NCBI RefSeq assembly: GCF_044547355.1
Contig: NZ_JBIUAG010000022.1
Span: 105,557 to 169,556 of the forward strand
Reading direction: 5' to 3'
From: Kutzneria sp044547355
Lineage (GTDB): Bacteria; Actinomycetota; Actinomycetes; Mycobacteriales; Pseudonocardiaceae
Length of the DNA stretch: 64,000 nucleotides
Shown here in pieces: positions 17,151-26,003 of this stretch; position 1 is the stretch's first letter, and each line of letters starts with the position of its first letter. The position numbers and the translations under genes were made by a program. The notes below the pieces were generated by a model that worked only from the letters and a program-made list of their open reading frames with translations, had not been told where the DNA came from and did not search any database.

Positions 17151-18335
17151 TCACACGATCGGGTGAAGTTTGCGGCTGACCTGCTCGGCCTCCCGCAGCA
17201 CACGCAGCGTGTTCGCGCCGGCGAGCTTCGTGCACTCCTGCTCGCTCCAGCCCCGCTCCAGCAAGGCCGTGAACAGGCGCGGATAGCAGGAGACGTCCTC
17301 AAGGCCCTCGGGCTGACGGGGCACGCCGTCGTAGTCGCCGCCCAGCCCGATGTGGTCGATGCCGGCGACCTCGCGGGCGTGCTCCAGGTGCCGGACCACG
17401 TCGTCCACGGTGACCTGCGGCTTGTCGCCGCCGCCGGTCCAGCCCGCCTCGAAGGCGTTGCGTTCGGCCAGGTCACGGTGGTCGGCGCCGGCCGCCGCCA
17501 TGGCGTCGCGCAGCCGGTCGTCCCACTCCGCGAGGGGCTGCGACACGAACCTCGGCACGAATGTGACCATGCACACACCGCCCTTGGCGGCCATGTCGGC
17601 CAGCACGTCGTCGGGGACGTTGCGGGGATGGTCGGCGACCGCGCGGCAGGAGGAGTGGCTGAAGATGACCGGCGCCTCGCTGACCGCCAGCGCGTCGCGC
17701 ATCGTGGCCGGTGCGACGTGCGACAGGTCGACCAGCATGCCCAGCCGGTTCATCTCGCGCACCACTTCGCGCCCGAAGTCGTTGAGACCGTTGTGCACGG
17801 GTTCGTCGGTCGCCGAGTCCGCCCAGTCGGTGTTGTTGTTGTGCGTGAGCGTCATGTAGCGGACGCCGAGCCGGTGCAGCGCCCGCAGCGCGCCGAGCGA
17901 GTTGTTGATGCTGTGGCCGCCCTCGGCGCCCAGCAGCGAGGCGATGCGGCCGGCCGCGAACGCGGCTTCCGCCTCGTCAACCGTGCGAGCCAGCTGAAGA
18001 TGCTCCGGATAGCGGTTGACCAGCTCGTACACCACTTCGATCTGCTCCAGCGTGGCCGTGACCGCGCTGTGACCTTCCAGCCGGCAGGGCACGTACACCG
18101 ACCAGAACTGCAAGGTCAACGCCCCTTCGCGGAGCCGGACCAGGTCGGTGTGCAGATCTGTCCGGCGAACCGTCAGATCGGACGAGGCCCAGTCGGCCGC
18201 CCAGCCCCGTTCGCCGGCCAGTTCGCGCAACGCCCAGGGCAGGTCGTTGTGGCCATCCGCCAGTTGGACCCGCCTCAGTAGGGCGTTTGCACGTGCAGCC
18301 GCACGTCCATCTGCGCGTTCCGAACCGATCGTCAC
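17151..18335 (-). CDS. Membrane-dipeptidase-type metallopeptidase (peptidase M19)
   Basis: This 394-residue enzyme matches the renal dipeptidase family. DGHNDLPW supplies the first His and Asp, LGAEGGHSI the bridging Glu, DLSH and FSHSS further His ligands, and LGGDYDG the C-terminal Asp. The family holds two zinc ions and cleaves dipeptides, including some D-amino-acid dipeptides and beta-lactams. There is no signal peptide, so it should be cytoplasmic despite the family name. GTG 18335 follows GGAG at a spacing of eight. A role in recycling peptides or in D-amino-acid metabolism is an inference. Confidence 0.92.
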   Translation of the reverse strand: MTIGSERADGRAAARANALLRRVQLADGHNDLPWALRELAGERGWAADWASSDLTVRRTDLHTDLVRLREGALTLQFWSVYVPCRLEGHSAVTATLEQIEVVYELVNRYPEHLQLARTVDEAEAAFAAGRIASLLGAEGGHSINNSLGALRALHRLGVRYMTLTHNNNTDWADSATDEPVHNGLNDFGREVVREMNRLGMLVDLSHVAPATMRDALAVSEAPVIFSHSSCRAVADHPRNVPDDVLADMAAKGGVCMVTFVPRFVSQPLAEWDDRLRDAMAAAGADHRDLAERNAFEAGWTGGGDKPQVTVDDVVRHLEHAREVAGIDHIGLGGDYDGVPRQPEGLEDVSCYPRLFTALLERGWSEQECTKLAGANTLRVLREAEQVSRKLHPIV

Positions 18336-18590
18336 GACCGCAACTCCTTCATGTCGTTATGAACCGTTCTCGCGTTAGCCAACTCGCCAGGAGTCCCTCG
18401 ATCGTGCGACAAACCTGGCCGCCGGTGACAACTCGATCGGGACAGATACCCATTTGATCGTCCCGCTGACCCGCTTGGGCGGCTACGCTGCTGCCGTCGA
18501 CACCACTTTCGGTCGATCAGTGGCGCGGCTGATTGGACGAAAGTCCCGGTGCCGGTCGGGGGGCACGACCGACTCCAGGGAGGTAGTGAC

Positions 18591-19307
18591 GTGGCTGCCG
18601 TCGGCTTAGGTCAGGCCGTTCGTACCACGCCAGCCGGCTCGTTGCCGGCGAACATGGTCCCGCACCCGCGGGAAGAGCTGTTTTCAGTGCTGGTGGTTGA
18701 CGACCACCCACTGTTGAGGGAGGCGATAGCCGCTCGGCTTACCCAGATGGGTGCCGGCACAGTGCATGAGGCCGCGTCGGTGGCCGAGGCGAGGGCGCGA
18801 GCCCTGGCCACGGGACCGTGCGACCTGGCGATCCTTGATCTCGGGCTGCCCGACGGAAGCGGCATCGACCTGGTCACGGAACTCCGTGCTCAGGGCTGGC
18901 CGCGCATCGTGGTGCTCGCGTCCTCCGACGACCCCTATGCGGTCCGCTCGGCCTTCCAGGCAGGCGCCCAGGCGTACCTGCTGAAGTCCGCGTCGCCGAT
19001 GGTGGTCACCGACGGAGTGCGCCGAGTTCTCGACGGTGGCGTCTACGCGGACCCGAGTGTGGCCCCGGTCCTCGCTGCGGGAACCCGGGTGCCCGGAACC
19101 GACAACACGCCGCGGGAACTGTCCGCACGTGAGGTCGAGGTGCTCCAGCTGGTCGCCGATGGCCAGTCCAACAAGGAGATCGGCGAGGCTCTGAACCTGT
19201 CCGCGCTCACGGTGAAGTCTCACCTGTCGCGGATCGGCCGGAAGCTGGGCACCGGGGATCGCGCTCAGATGGTGGCGTTGGCCATGCGGGCCGGCGTGAT
19301 CCGCTGA
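18591..19307 (+). CDS. LuxR-type response regulator (orphan)
   Basis: This 238-residue protein has an unusual 30-residue N-terminal extension, then a receiver domain with Asp37/Asp38, phospho-acceptor Asp83 (LAILDLGLPDG) and Lys in AYLLKSA. The C-terminal LuxR domain reads LSAREVEVLQLVADGQSNKE. The GTG at 18591 is preceded by an excellent GGGAGG. No histidine kinase lies beside it. In place of a kinase it sits directly upstream of the RNase D gene. It could be phosphorylated by a kinase elsewhere or act unphosphorylated. Target genes are not known. Confidence 0.88.
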   Translation: MAAVGLGQAVRTTPAGSLPANMVPHPREELFSVLVVDDHPLLREAIAARLTQMGAGTVHEAASVAEARARALATGPCDLAILDLGLPDGSGIDLVTELRAQGWPRIVVLASSDDPYAVRSAFQAGAQAYLLKSASPMVVTDGVRRVLDGGVYADPSVAPVLAAGTRVPGTDNTPRELSAREVEVLQLVADGQSNKEIGEALNLSALTVKSHLSRIGRKLGTGDRAQMVALAMRAGVIR

Positions 19308-19397
19308 GTACGGAAATACGGATGCAAGGCGACGCGAAGACCGAGCAGAACGTGATCCACGCCCGCGCGGGGCGTCGAGGACGTAGGGTCTTCCGCC

Positions 19398-20642
19398 GTG
19401 GATGCACCCTGCTCTGAACCGAAGGACCCGACCGGAGAAACCCCGGTGCTGCTGACCGAACCCGCTGAGGGGGTTCCGCCAGTGGTGTCCGATCCGGCAA
19501 CGCTGCGGCGCGCGGCCGCAACGCTGGCGGAAGGGACGGGTCCGGTGGCGGTGGACACCGAAAGGGCATCGGGCTACCGCTACTCGCAGCGCGCCTACCT
19601 GGTGCAGCTGCGTCGAGAGCAGGCAGGCACCGTGCTGGTCGATCCGGTCGCTCTGGGCGGCCGGATCGACCCGCTGGTGGACGCCATCGCCGACACCGAG
19701 TGGGTGTTGCACGCGGCGTCCCAGGATCTGCCGTGTCTGGCCGAGCTCGGCCTGCGACCGGCGACCCTGTTCGACACCGAACTGGCCGGCCGGCTGGCCG
19801 GCTTCGACCGGGTCGCGCTGGGCTCGATGGTGGAACGCCTGCTGGGCTACCACCTGGAGAAGGGCCACGGCGCCGCCGACTGGTCCCGTCGCCCGCTCCC
19901 TCAGGACTGGCTGACCTACGCGGCTCTCGACGTGGAGCTGCTGGTCCCGCTGCGCAACGTGCTGGAGCACGAGCTGCGCGAGCAGGGCAAGCTGGAGTGG
20001 GCCCTGCAGGAGTTCGAGGCCGTGCGCACCGCGCCCGCGCCCAAGCCGCGGGCCGAGCCGTGGCGTCGGACCTCGGGCATCCACCGGCTGCGCAATCCCC
20101 GCCAGCTGGCCGCCGTGCGGGCGCTGTGGGAGGCCCGGGACGGGCTGGCCCGCCAGCGGGACATCGCGCCCGGGCGGGTGCTGCCGGACAGCGCGATCAT
20201 CGACGCCGCCGTGACCGATCCGGCGACCGAGGCCGACCTGCTGGCGCTGCCGGTGTTCCGCGGCCGGTCCCAGCGGCGGACCGTGAAGGTGTGGGCGGAC
20301 GCGCTGGCCAAGGCCCGTGGCCTGGGCCGCAAGGAGCTGCCGGAGGTCTCCCCCGCGCACGACGGGCCGCCGCCGCCCAACCGCTGGGCCGACCGCGACC
20401 CGGACGCCGCCGCCCGGCTGGCCGCCGCCCGGGCCGCGCTGACCTCCATCGCCGAGAGCCTGAAGCTGCCGGTGGAGAACCTGCTGCTGCCCGACCTGGT
20501 CCGGCGCACCTGCTGGGAGCCGCCGGCCGACCTGGATCCCTCGGCCGTGGCCGAGGTGCTGGCGGCCGGACACGCCCGGCCGTGGCAGATCGAGCTCACC
20601 GCCGAGCCGCTGAGCAAGTCGCTGAAGGCTGCGGCAGCATGA
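19398..20642 (+). CDS. rnd: Ribonuclease D family protein with HRDC domains
   Basis: This 414-residue protein begins with a DEDD exonuclease fold: VAVDTERASGYRYS gives the first Asp and Glu, WVLHAASQDLPCL the next Asp, and DWLTYAALDVELL the final Tyr and Asp. HRDC-type helical domains follow (about residues 210-290 and the C-terminus). RNase D trims the 3' ends of tRNA and other structured RNAs. It corresponds in length and context to Rv2681 of M. tuberculosis, where it lies next to dxs; here about 19 kb of other genes separate the two. GTG 19398 begins the frame. Confidence 0.92.
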   Translation: MDAPCSEPKDPTGETPVLLTEPAEGVPPVVSDPATLRRAAATLAEGTGPVAVDTERASGYRYSQRAYLVQLRREQAGTVLVDPVALGGRIDPLVDAIADTEWVLHAASQDLPCLAELGLRPATLFDTELAGRLAGFDRVALGSMVERLLGYHLEKGHGAADWSRRPLPQDWLTYAALDVELLVPLRNVLEHELREQGKLEWALQEFEAVRTAPAPKPRAEPWRRTSGIHRLRNPRQLAAVRALWEARDGLARQRDIAPGRVLPDSAIIDAAVTDPATEADLLALPVFRGRSQRRTVKVWADALAKARGLGRKELPEVSPAHDGPPPPNRWADRDPDAAARLAAARAALTSIAESLKLPVENLLLPDLVRRTCWEPPADLDPSAVAEVLAAGHARPWQIELTAEPLSKSLKAAAA

Positions 20643-20659
20643 GTTGGGCCACCCTGCTG

Positions 20660-20706
20660 GTTACCGGCCAGTAACTCAGACTAGAGTTCGGGTTACCGGC
20701 CGGTAG
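20660..20706 (+). promoter_or_regulatory. Paired palindromic operators before fadA
   Basis: GTTACCGGCCAGTAAC (20660-20675) and TTACCGGCCGGTAG (20693-20706) are two near-perfect palindromes with the same TTACCGGCC core. Their centres are 32 bases apart, about three helix turns, so bound dimers would sit on one face. TAGAGT at 20682-20687 between them is a plausible -10 box. The pattern suits a TetR-type repressor of fatty-acid degradation genes responding to acyl-CoA. The regulator is not encoded nearby. Confidence 0.7.
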
Positions 20707-20749
20707 TGACCCCGGTCGACCCGTACTCAGAGCTGAGGAGGAGCACGCC

Positions 20750-21979
20750 GTGGCCGCACCAGTAGCGCCGATGACGGAACGGGCCGTGCGCAACGTGGTC
20801 TTCGTCGACGGCGTCCGCACGCCGTTCGGCAAGGCGGGCCCGAAGGGCATCTACGCCGAGACCCGCGCGGACGACCTCGTCGTCAAGGTGATCCGCGAGC
20901 TGCTGCGCCGGCACCCGGAGCTCCCCCCGGAGCGGGTGGACGAGGTCGCCATCGCGGCCACCACCCAGATCGGCGACCAGGGCCTGACCATCGGGCGGAC
21001 CGCCGCGCTGCTGGCCGGCCTGCCCAAGTCGGTGCCCGGCTACGCCATCGACCGGATGTGCGCCGGCGCCATGACCGCCGTGACCACCGCGGCCGGCGGC
21101 ATCGCCTTCGGCGCCTACGACGTGGTCATCGCCGGCGGCGTCGAGCACATGGGCCGCCACCCCATGGGCGAGGGCGTGGACCCCAACCCGCGCTTCCTGG
21201 CCGACCGCCTGGTCGACACCTCGGCGCTGGTCATGGGCCAGACCGCGGAGAACCTGCACGACCGCTTCCCGGGCATCACCAAGGAGCGCGCCGACGCCTT
21301 CGCCGCCGCCTCCCAGACCAAGTACGACGCCGCGGTCAAGGCCGGCAAGATCGGCCCCGAGTTCGTCTCGGTCGCCACCCGCTCGGCCGACAAGGGCTGG
21401 GGCCTGGCCACCGCCGACGAGCCGCCGCGTCCCGGCACCACCGTCGAGGACCTGGCCGGCCTGAAGACGCCGTTCCGCCCGCACGGCCGGGTGACCGCCG
21501 GCAACGCCGCCGGTCTCAACGACGGCGCCACCGGCTGCCTGCTGGCCGACGAGGAGACCGCCCGCGAGCTGGGCCTGCCCGTGGCCATGCGGCTGGTGGG
21601 CTACGCCTTCGCCGGCGTCGAGCCCGAGGTGATGGGCGTCGGCCCGGTGCCGGCCACCGAGAAGGCGTTGCAGCGCACCGGTCTGAGCATCTCCGACATC
21701 GGCCTGTTCGAGGTCAACGAGGCGTTCGCCGTGCAGGTGCTGGCCTTCCTCGACCACTTCGGCATCGCCGACGACGACCCGCGGGTCAACCAGTGGGGCG
21801 GCGCCATCGCCACCGGCCACCCGCTGGCCTCCTCCGGCGTGCGGCTGATGACGCAGCTGGCCCACCAGTTCGCCGAGCGGCCCGACGTCCGCTACGGCAT
21901 CACCACCATGTGCATCGGCATCGGCATGGGCGGCACCGTGATCTGGGAGAACCCGAACTGGGACGGGGGCAACAAGTGA
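20750..21979 (+). CDS. fadA: Acetyl-CoA acyltransferase (thiolase), beta-oxidation
   Basis: This 409-residue thiolase has the nucleophilic Cys104 in DRMCAGAM, the GHPLASSG motif with its His near the C-terminus, and the second catalytic Cys in TTMCIGIGMGG. It cleaves 3-ketoacyl-CoA into acetyl-CoA and a shortened acyl-CoA. GTG 20750 follows GAGGAGGAG. The stop overlaps the start of fadB in the bases GTGA, so the two subunits of the trifunctional complex are made together. The two operators upstream suggest induction by fatty acids. Confidence 0.95.
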   Translation: MAAPVAPMTERAVRNVVFVDGVRTPFGKAGPKGIYAETRADDLVVKVIRELLRRHPELPPERVDEVAIAATTQIGDQGLTIGRTAALLAGLPKSVPGYAIDRMCAGAMTAVTTAAGGIAFGAYDVVIAGGVEHMGRHPMGEGVDPNPRFLADRLVDTSALVMGQTAENLHDRFPGITKERADAFAAASQTKYDAAVKAGKIGPEFVSVATRSADKGWGLATADEPPRPGTTVEDLAGLKTPFRPHGRVTAGNAAGLNDGATGCLLADEETARELGLPVAMRLVGYAFAGVEPEVMGVGPVPATEKALQRTGLSISDIGLFEVNEAFAVQVLAFLDHFGIADDDPRVNQWGGAIATGHPLASSGVRLMTQLAHQFAERPDVRYGITTMCIGIGMGGTVIWENPNWDGGNK

Positions 21980-24081
21980 TTACCGCTGAGCAGGCCGCGC
22001 AGGCCTTCCCCGACGAGGTTGTCACCAAGGCCGTCACGCGTCTCGTGCCCGTGCCGGGGCTGAGCAAGCCGGTCGCGCTGATCACCATCGACAACGGGCA
22101 CGACCACACCCGGCCGTCCACCTTCGGACCGCAGAGCCTGGTCAGCCTGAATGCCGCCCTGGACGAGGCGCTGGCCGCCGCCCCCGCCGCGATCGCGGTG
22201 ACCGGCAAGCCGTTCGTGTTCGCCGTCGGCGCCGACCTGTCCGGGGTCGAGCAGCTGTCCTCGCCGGAGCTGGCGCGGCAGATCGCCCAGACCGGGCACG
22301 ACGTGTTCCGCCGGTTCACCGAGTCGTCGGTCCCGACCTTCGCCTTCGTCAACGGCGCGGTCATGGGCGGCGGCCTGGAGCTGGCGCTGTCCTGCCACTA
22401 CCGGACCCTGGTGTCCAACGCCGCCGCGATCGCCTTCCCCGAGGTGTTCCTCGGCCTGTTCCCGGGCTGGGGCGGCGCGCAGCTGCTGCCCAACCTGATC
22501 GGCGCCGACGCGGCCGTGACGGTGATCATCGAGAACGCCCTGAACCAGAACAAGATGCTCAAGCCGGCGCAGGCCGCCGAGCTCGGCATCGTCGACGTGG
22601 TCTTCGACTCCGCCGACTACCTGGAGCAGTCGCTGGCCTGGCTGGCCCAGGTCGTCAACGGCACGGTTTCGGTGTCCCGCAAGGAGATCGACCGCGGCGA
22701 GGCGTGGGACAACGCGCTGGCCCGCGGCCGGGCGTTCGTCGAGGCCAAGACCCACGGCGCGTCCCCGGGCGCGACCAAGGCGTTGGAGCTGCTGGAGCTG
22801 GCTCGCGGCAACGACCTCGACGCCGGTTACGCCGCCGAGACCGAGGGCCTCGCCTCGCTGCTCATGACCGACGAGCTGCGGGCCGGGCTGTACTCGTTCA
22901 ACCTGGTGCAGAAGCGGGCCCGCAAGCCCGCGGGCGCGCCCGACAAGTCCCTGGCCCGGCCGGTCACCAAGGTCGGCATCGTCGGCGCCGGCCTGATGGC
23001 CAGCCAGCTGGCGCTGCTGTTCGTGCGCCAGCTCAAGGTGCCCGTCGTGCTCACCGACGTCGACCAGGCGCGGGTGGACAAGGGCGTCGGGTACGTGCAC
23101 GGCGAGATCGACAAGCTGCTCGGCCGCAAGCGCCTGTCCCCCGACGCCGCCAACCGCCTCAAGGCGCTGGTCAGTGGCTCGCTGGACAAGGCCGCCTTCG
23201 CCGACGCCGACTTCGTCATCGAGGCCGTGTTCGAGGAGCTGTCGGTCAAGCAGCAGGTGTTCGCCGAGGTCGAGGAGCATGTCTCGGCCGAGTGCGTGCT
23301 GGCCACCAACACCTCCTCGCTGTCCATCACCGACATGGCCTCGAAGCTCTCGCACCCCGAGCGGGTCGTCGGCTTCCACTTCTTCAACCCGGTCGCCGTG
23401 CTGCCGCTGCTGGAGATCGTGCGGGGCGAGCAGACCGACGACGCCGCGCTGGCCACCGCCTTCGCCGTGGGCAAGCAGCTGAAGAAGTCCAGCGTGCTGG
23501 TCAAGGACGCGCCGGCCTTCGTGGTCAACCGGCTGCTCACCCGCTTCCTGGGCGAGGTCATCCGGGCCGTCGACGAGGGCACCCCGTTCGAGGTCGCCGA
23601 CAAGGCCCTCGATCCGCTGGGGCTGCCCATGAGCCCGCTGCTGCTGCTCCAGCTCGTCGGCCCCGCCGTCGCGCTGCACGTGGCCGAGACCATGCACACC
23701 GCCTTCCCCGACCGCTTCTCGGTCAGCGAGAACATGAAGCGCTTCGTCGCCGCCGGCAAGACCGCCGTCTACACCTGGGACGCCTCCGGGCAGCCCACGG
23801 TCGACCCCGAGGTCGCCGCCCTGTGGCAGCCCGGCACGTCTCCGCTGACCGCCGAGCAGCTCCGCACCCGGGCCGAGGAGGCCCTGGCCCAGGAGATCCG
23901 CCTCATGCTCGACGAGGGTGTCGTGGCCGAGGCCCAGGACATCGACCTGTGCCTCATCCTCGGCGCCGGCTGGCCGTTCTGGCTCGGTGGCATCACGCCG
24001 TACCTCGACCGCGCCGGCGTGTCAGAGCGCGTCACCGGCCAGCGTTTCCTGGCTCAGGGCGTGGCTTCGGTCCCCGCCTGA
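21976..24081 (+). CDS. fadB: Fatty-acid oxidation complex alpha subunit (enoyl-CoA hydratase / 3-hydroxyacyl-CoA dehydrogenase)
   Basis: This 701-residue fusion has an N-terminal crotonase domain (about residues 1-300; GAVMGGGLELALSCHY forms the oxyanion hole and FPEVFLGLFPGWGG holds a catalytic Glu). A 3-hydroxyacyl-CoA dehydrogenase follows: the NAD-binding KVGIVGAGLMASQLA is near 332, ATNTSSLSI and GFHFFNPV come next, and a helical C-terminal domain ends the protein. It hydrates enoyl-CoA and oxidises the hydroxy product for the thiolase encoded just upstream. GTG 21976 overlaps the fadA stop. The last 150 bases are also present as a decayed copy about 1.84 kb downstream. Confidence 0.95.
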   Translation: MITAEQAAQAFPDEVVTKAVTRLVPVPGLSKPVALITIDNGHDHTRPSTFGPQSLVSLNAALDEALAAAPAAIAVTGKPFVFAVGADLSGVEQLSSPELARQIAQTGHDVFRRFTESSVPTFAFVNGAVMGGGLELALSCHYRTLVSNAAAIAFPEVFLGLFPGWGGAQLLPNLIGADAAVTVIIENALNQNKMLKPAQAAELGIVDVVFDSADYLEQSLAWLAQVVNGTVSVSRKEIDRGEAWDNALARGRAFVEAKTHGASPGATKALELLELARGNDLDAGYAAETEGLASLLMTDELRAGLYSFNLVQKRARKPAGAPDKSLARPVTKVGIVGAGLMASQLALLFVRQLKVPVVLTDVDQARVDKGVGYVHGEIDKLLGRKRLSPDAANRLKALVSGSLDKAAFADADFVIEAVFEELSVKQQVFAEVEEHVSAECVLATNTSSLSITDMASKLSHPERVVGFHFFNPVAVLPLLEIVRGEQTDDAALATAFAVGKQLKKSSVLVKDAPAFVVNRLLTRFLGEVIRAVDEGTPFEVADKALDPLGLPMSPLLLLQLVGPAVALHVAETMHTAFPDRFSVSENMKRFVAAGKTAVYTWDASGQPTVDPEVAALWQPGTSPLTAEQLRTRAEEALAQEIRLMLDEGVVAEAQDIDLCLILGAGWPFWLGGITPYLDRAGVSERVTGQRFLAQGVASVPA

Positions 24082-24089
24082 TCGCCGCT

Positions 24090-24130
24090 CGACAAAAGCC
24101 GGTCGTCCGCACGGGCGACCGGCTTTGTCG
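24090..24130 (+). terminator. Terminator after fadB
   Basis: CGACAAAAGCCGGTCG and CGACCGGCTTTGTCG form a 15-pair stem with one bulged A and a short GC loop, nine bases after the fadB stop. A related hairpin recurs at 25971-26003 after the duplicated fadB tail. Confidence 0.85.
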
Positions 24131-24167
24131 TGCTGCGGACTCGGGGTTGCCACCCCACCATGGAGTG

Positions 24168-24890
24168 ATGATCAGGATCGGCACCTCGGGGTGGAAGTAT
24201 CCGGAGTGGCGCGGGGACTTCTATCCGACGGGCCTGGTGCAGCGCCGGGAGCTGGAGTTCCTCGCCGGGCAGGTGGACACCATCGAGATCAACGGGACGT
24301 TCTACTCGCTGCGGACGCCGGCGAACTTCCGGTCGTGGGCGGGGCAGGTGCCGGACGACTTCGTGTTCGCGGTGAAAGGGATCCGCGAGGTCACGCACGT
24401 GCGACGGTTACGTGGGGTGGAAGCGGCGCTGCGGGGGTTCTTCGGGTCGGGGGTGCTGGAGCTGGGGAAGCGGCTGGGGCCGGTGCTGTGGCAGCTGCCG
24501 GACAGCCTCCGGTTCGATGCGGCGGTGGTGGCGGAGTTCCTGGGGCAGCTGGACCCGGTGCCCCGGCACGCGATCGAGGTGCGGCACGAGAGCTTCCGAA
24601 CCGACGCGTTCTACGAGCTGGCGCGGCAGCACAACGTGGCGGTCGTGTACTCGGACGGAGCCGGGAAGTGGCCGGTGTTCGACGTGACGACCGCCGACTT
24701 CAGCTACATCCGGCTGCACGGCGGCGAAGAGCTGTACATCAGCGGGTACGACGACCGGGAGCTGAAAGGCTGGGCCGATCGGATCGTGGACACGACCGGT
24801 GACGTGTTCGTGTACTTCGACAACACGATGCGCGGGCGGGCGCCGCGGGACGCGCGGCGGCTGGCCGACCTGGTGCGGGAACGGGGCTGA
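24168..24890 (+). CDS. DUF72-family protein (first copy)
   Basis: This 240-residue protein matches DUF72 throughout: MIRIGTSGWKYPEWRGDFYP, EINGTFYSLRTP, FAVKGIREVTH, GPVLWQLPDSL, EVRHESF, YIRLHGGEELY and VFVYFDNTMRGRAP. DUF72 proteins are TIM-barrel-like and conserved across bacteria and archaea; no function is established. The ATG at 24168 is used, with an in-frame GTG one codon earlier. The gene lies 18 bases before a second member of the same family, so the pair appears to be one transcription unit. Confidence 0.85.
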   Translation: MIRIGTSGWKYPEWRGDFYPTGLVQRRELEFLAGQVDTIEINGTFYSLRTPANFRSWAGQVPDDFVFAVKGIREVTHVRRLRGVEAALRGFFGSGVLELGKRLGPVLWQLPDSLRFDAAVVAEFLGQLDPVPRHAIEVRHESFRTDAFYELARQHNVAVVYSDGAGKWPVFDVTTADFSYIRLHGGEELYISGYDDRELKGWADRIVDTTGDVFVYFDNTMRGRAPRDARRLADLVRERG

Positions 24891-24907
24891 CGGCGCAGGA
24901 TGGGGCG

Positions 24908-25720
24908 GTGATCCGGATCGGGACGTCGGGCTGGGTGTATCCGCCGTGGCGGGGCACGTTCTACCCGAAGGGCGTGACCCAGAAGCGGGAGCTGGCGTAC
25001 CTGGCCGGGCGGCTGAACTCGGTTGAGATCAACGGAACCTTCTACGGACGGCAGCGCCCGGCCAGCTTCCTGGCGTGGGCGGAGCAGACGCCCGAGGGGT
25101 TCGTGTTCGCGGTGAAGGGGCCGCGGTTCATCACGCACATGAAGCGCCTCAAGGACGCGGAGACGCCGGTGGCGAACTTCCTGGCCTCAGGTGTGTTGCG
25201 GCTGGCGGAAAAGCTGGGCCCGATCCTCTGGCAGCTGCCGGCCACGCTCCAGTTCGACGCCGAGGTGCTGGCCGAGTTTCTGGCTCTGCTGCCGGGAAGC
25301 ACGGCCGAGGCGGCGAAGCTCGGGGCCCGGCACGACCATCGGATCGAGGACGACGAGGGCCTGCGGATCGACGGCGACCGGCCGCTGCGGCACGCCCTGG
25401 AGCCCCGCCACGTGAGCTTCCAGGACGAGAAGTGCCTGCGGCTGCTGCGCGAGCACAACGTGGCCCTGGTGGTGGCGGACACGGCGAAGAAGTGGCCGTA
25501 CTTCGAAGAGTTGACGGCCGACTTCAGCTACGCCCGCCTGCACGGCGACGAGGAGCTCTACGTCAGCGGCTACACCGACGAGGCCCTCGACCGCTGGGCG
25601 AAGAAGGTCCGTGCCTGGCATCGCCGCGGGGACGTGCACGTGTACTTCGACAACGACGCCAAAGTGCGGGCGCCGGTCGACGCGATAGGCCTCTCGGAGC
25701 GGCTGGGCGTCAGCCGTTGA
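24908..25720 (+). CDS. DUF72-family protein (second copy)
   Basis: This 270-residue paralogue starts with GTG 24908 and shows the same motifs (RIGTSGWVYPPWRGTFYPKG, EINGTFYGRQRP, FAVKGPRFITH, GPILWQLPATL, YARLHGDEELY, VHVYFDNDAKVRAP). It has about 30 extra residues near 135-160 (GARHDHRIEDDEG region) compared with the first copy. The nucleotide sequences of the two genes differ widely, so they are old paralogues. Its first 145 bases closely match the start of a broken third copy at 27668. Its last 27 bases belong to an 82-base block repeated exactly at 27816-27897. Function unknown. Confidence 0.85.
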   Translation: MIRIGTSGWVYPPWRGTFYPKGVTQKRELAYLAGRLNSVEINGTFYGRQRPASFLAWAEQTPEGFVFAVKGPRFITHMKRLKDAETPVANFLASGVLRLAEKLGPILWQLPATLQFDAEVLAEFLALLPGSTAEAAKLGARHDHRIEDDEGLRIDGDRPLRHALEPRHVSFQDEKCLRLLREHNVALVVADTAKKWPYFEELTADFSYARLHGDEELYVSGYTDEALDRWAKKVRAWHRRGDVHVYFDNDAKVRAPVDAIGLSERLGVSR

Positions 25721-25775
25721 CGGTGACGCGGCAGACCGGGCGGGTGGTGGGGCGGGCCTCGTAGCGGCCGACGCC
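25710..25775 (-). pseudogene. Duplicated 3' end of the unknown gene at 27832-28524
   Basis: The bases 25694-25775 are identical to 27816-27897. Read on the minus strand they give the last 22 codons (VGRYEARPTTRPVCRVTVNG) of the complete gene at 27832. Nothing upstream on this strand continues that protein; instead the copy of the fadB tail begins at once. It is a fragment without a start and overlaps the end of the second DUF72 gene. Confidence 0.8.
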
Positions 25776-25921
25776 CAGGACATCGACCTGTGCCTCATCC
25801 TCGGCGCCGGCTGGCCGTTCTGGCTCGGCGGCATCACCCCGTATCTGGACCGCGCCGGCGTCTCCGAACGCGTCACCGGCCGCGCTTCCTGGCCAAGGGC
25901 GTCGCCTCGGTCCCCGCCTGA
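25773..25921 (+). pseudogene. Duplicated 3' end of fadB
   Basis: The segment matches the last 150 bases of fadB (23932-24081). The first 56 bases are identical. Beyond that most differences fall at third codon positions and keep the amino acids, and one base is lost near 25880, which shifts the frame. The junction with the preceding fragment shares GCC, a microhomology. A terminator like that of fadB follows. This is a scar of recombination, not a working gene. Confidence 0.85.
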
Positions 25922-25970
25922 CGTGGCGTCGGCCCGGAATCCGACCCCCTGATCCGGGCCGCCCACCCCG

Positions 25971-26003
25971 AGCCGGTCGTCCGCCACAGACGACCGGCTT
26001 TTT
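25971..26003 (+). terminator. Terminator after the duplicated fadB tail
   Basis: AGCCGGTCGT and ACGACCGGCT form a perfect ten-pair stem with a nine-base loop, followed by TTTTT. It resembles the hairpin after the true fadB and would end the DUF72 transcript. Confidence 0.85.
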
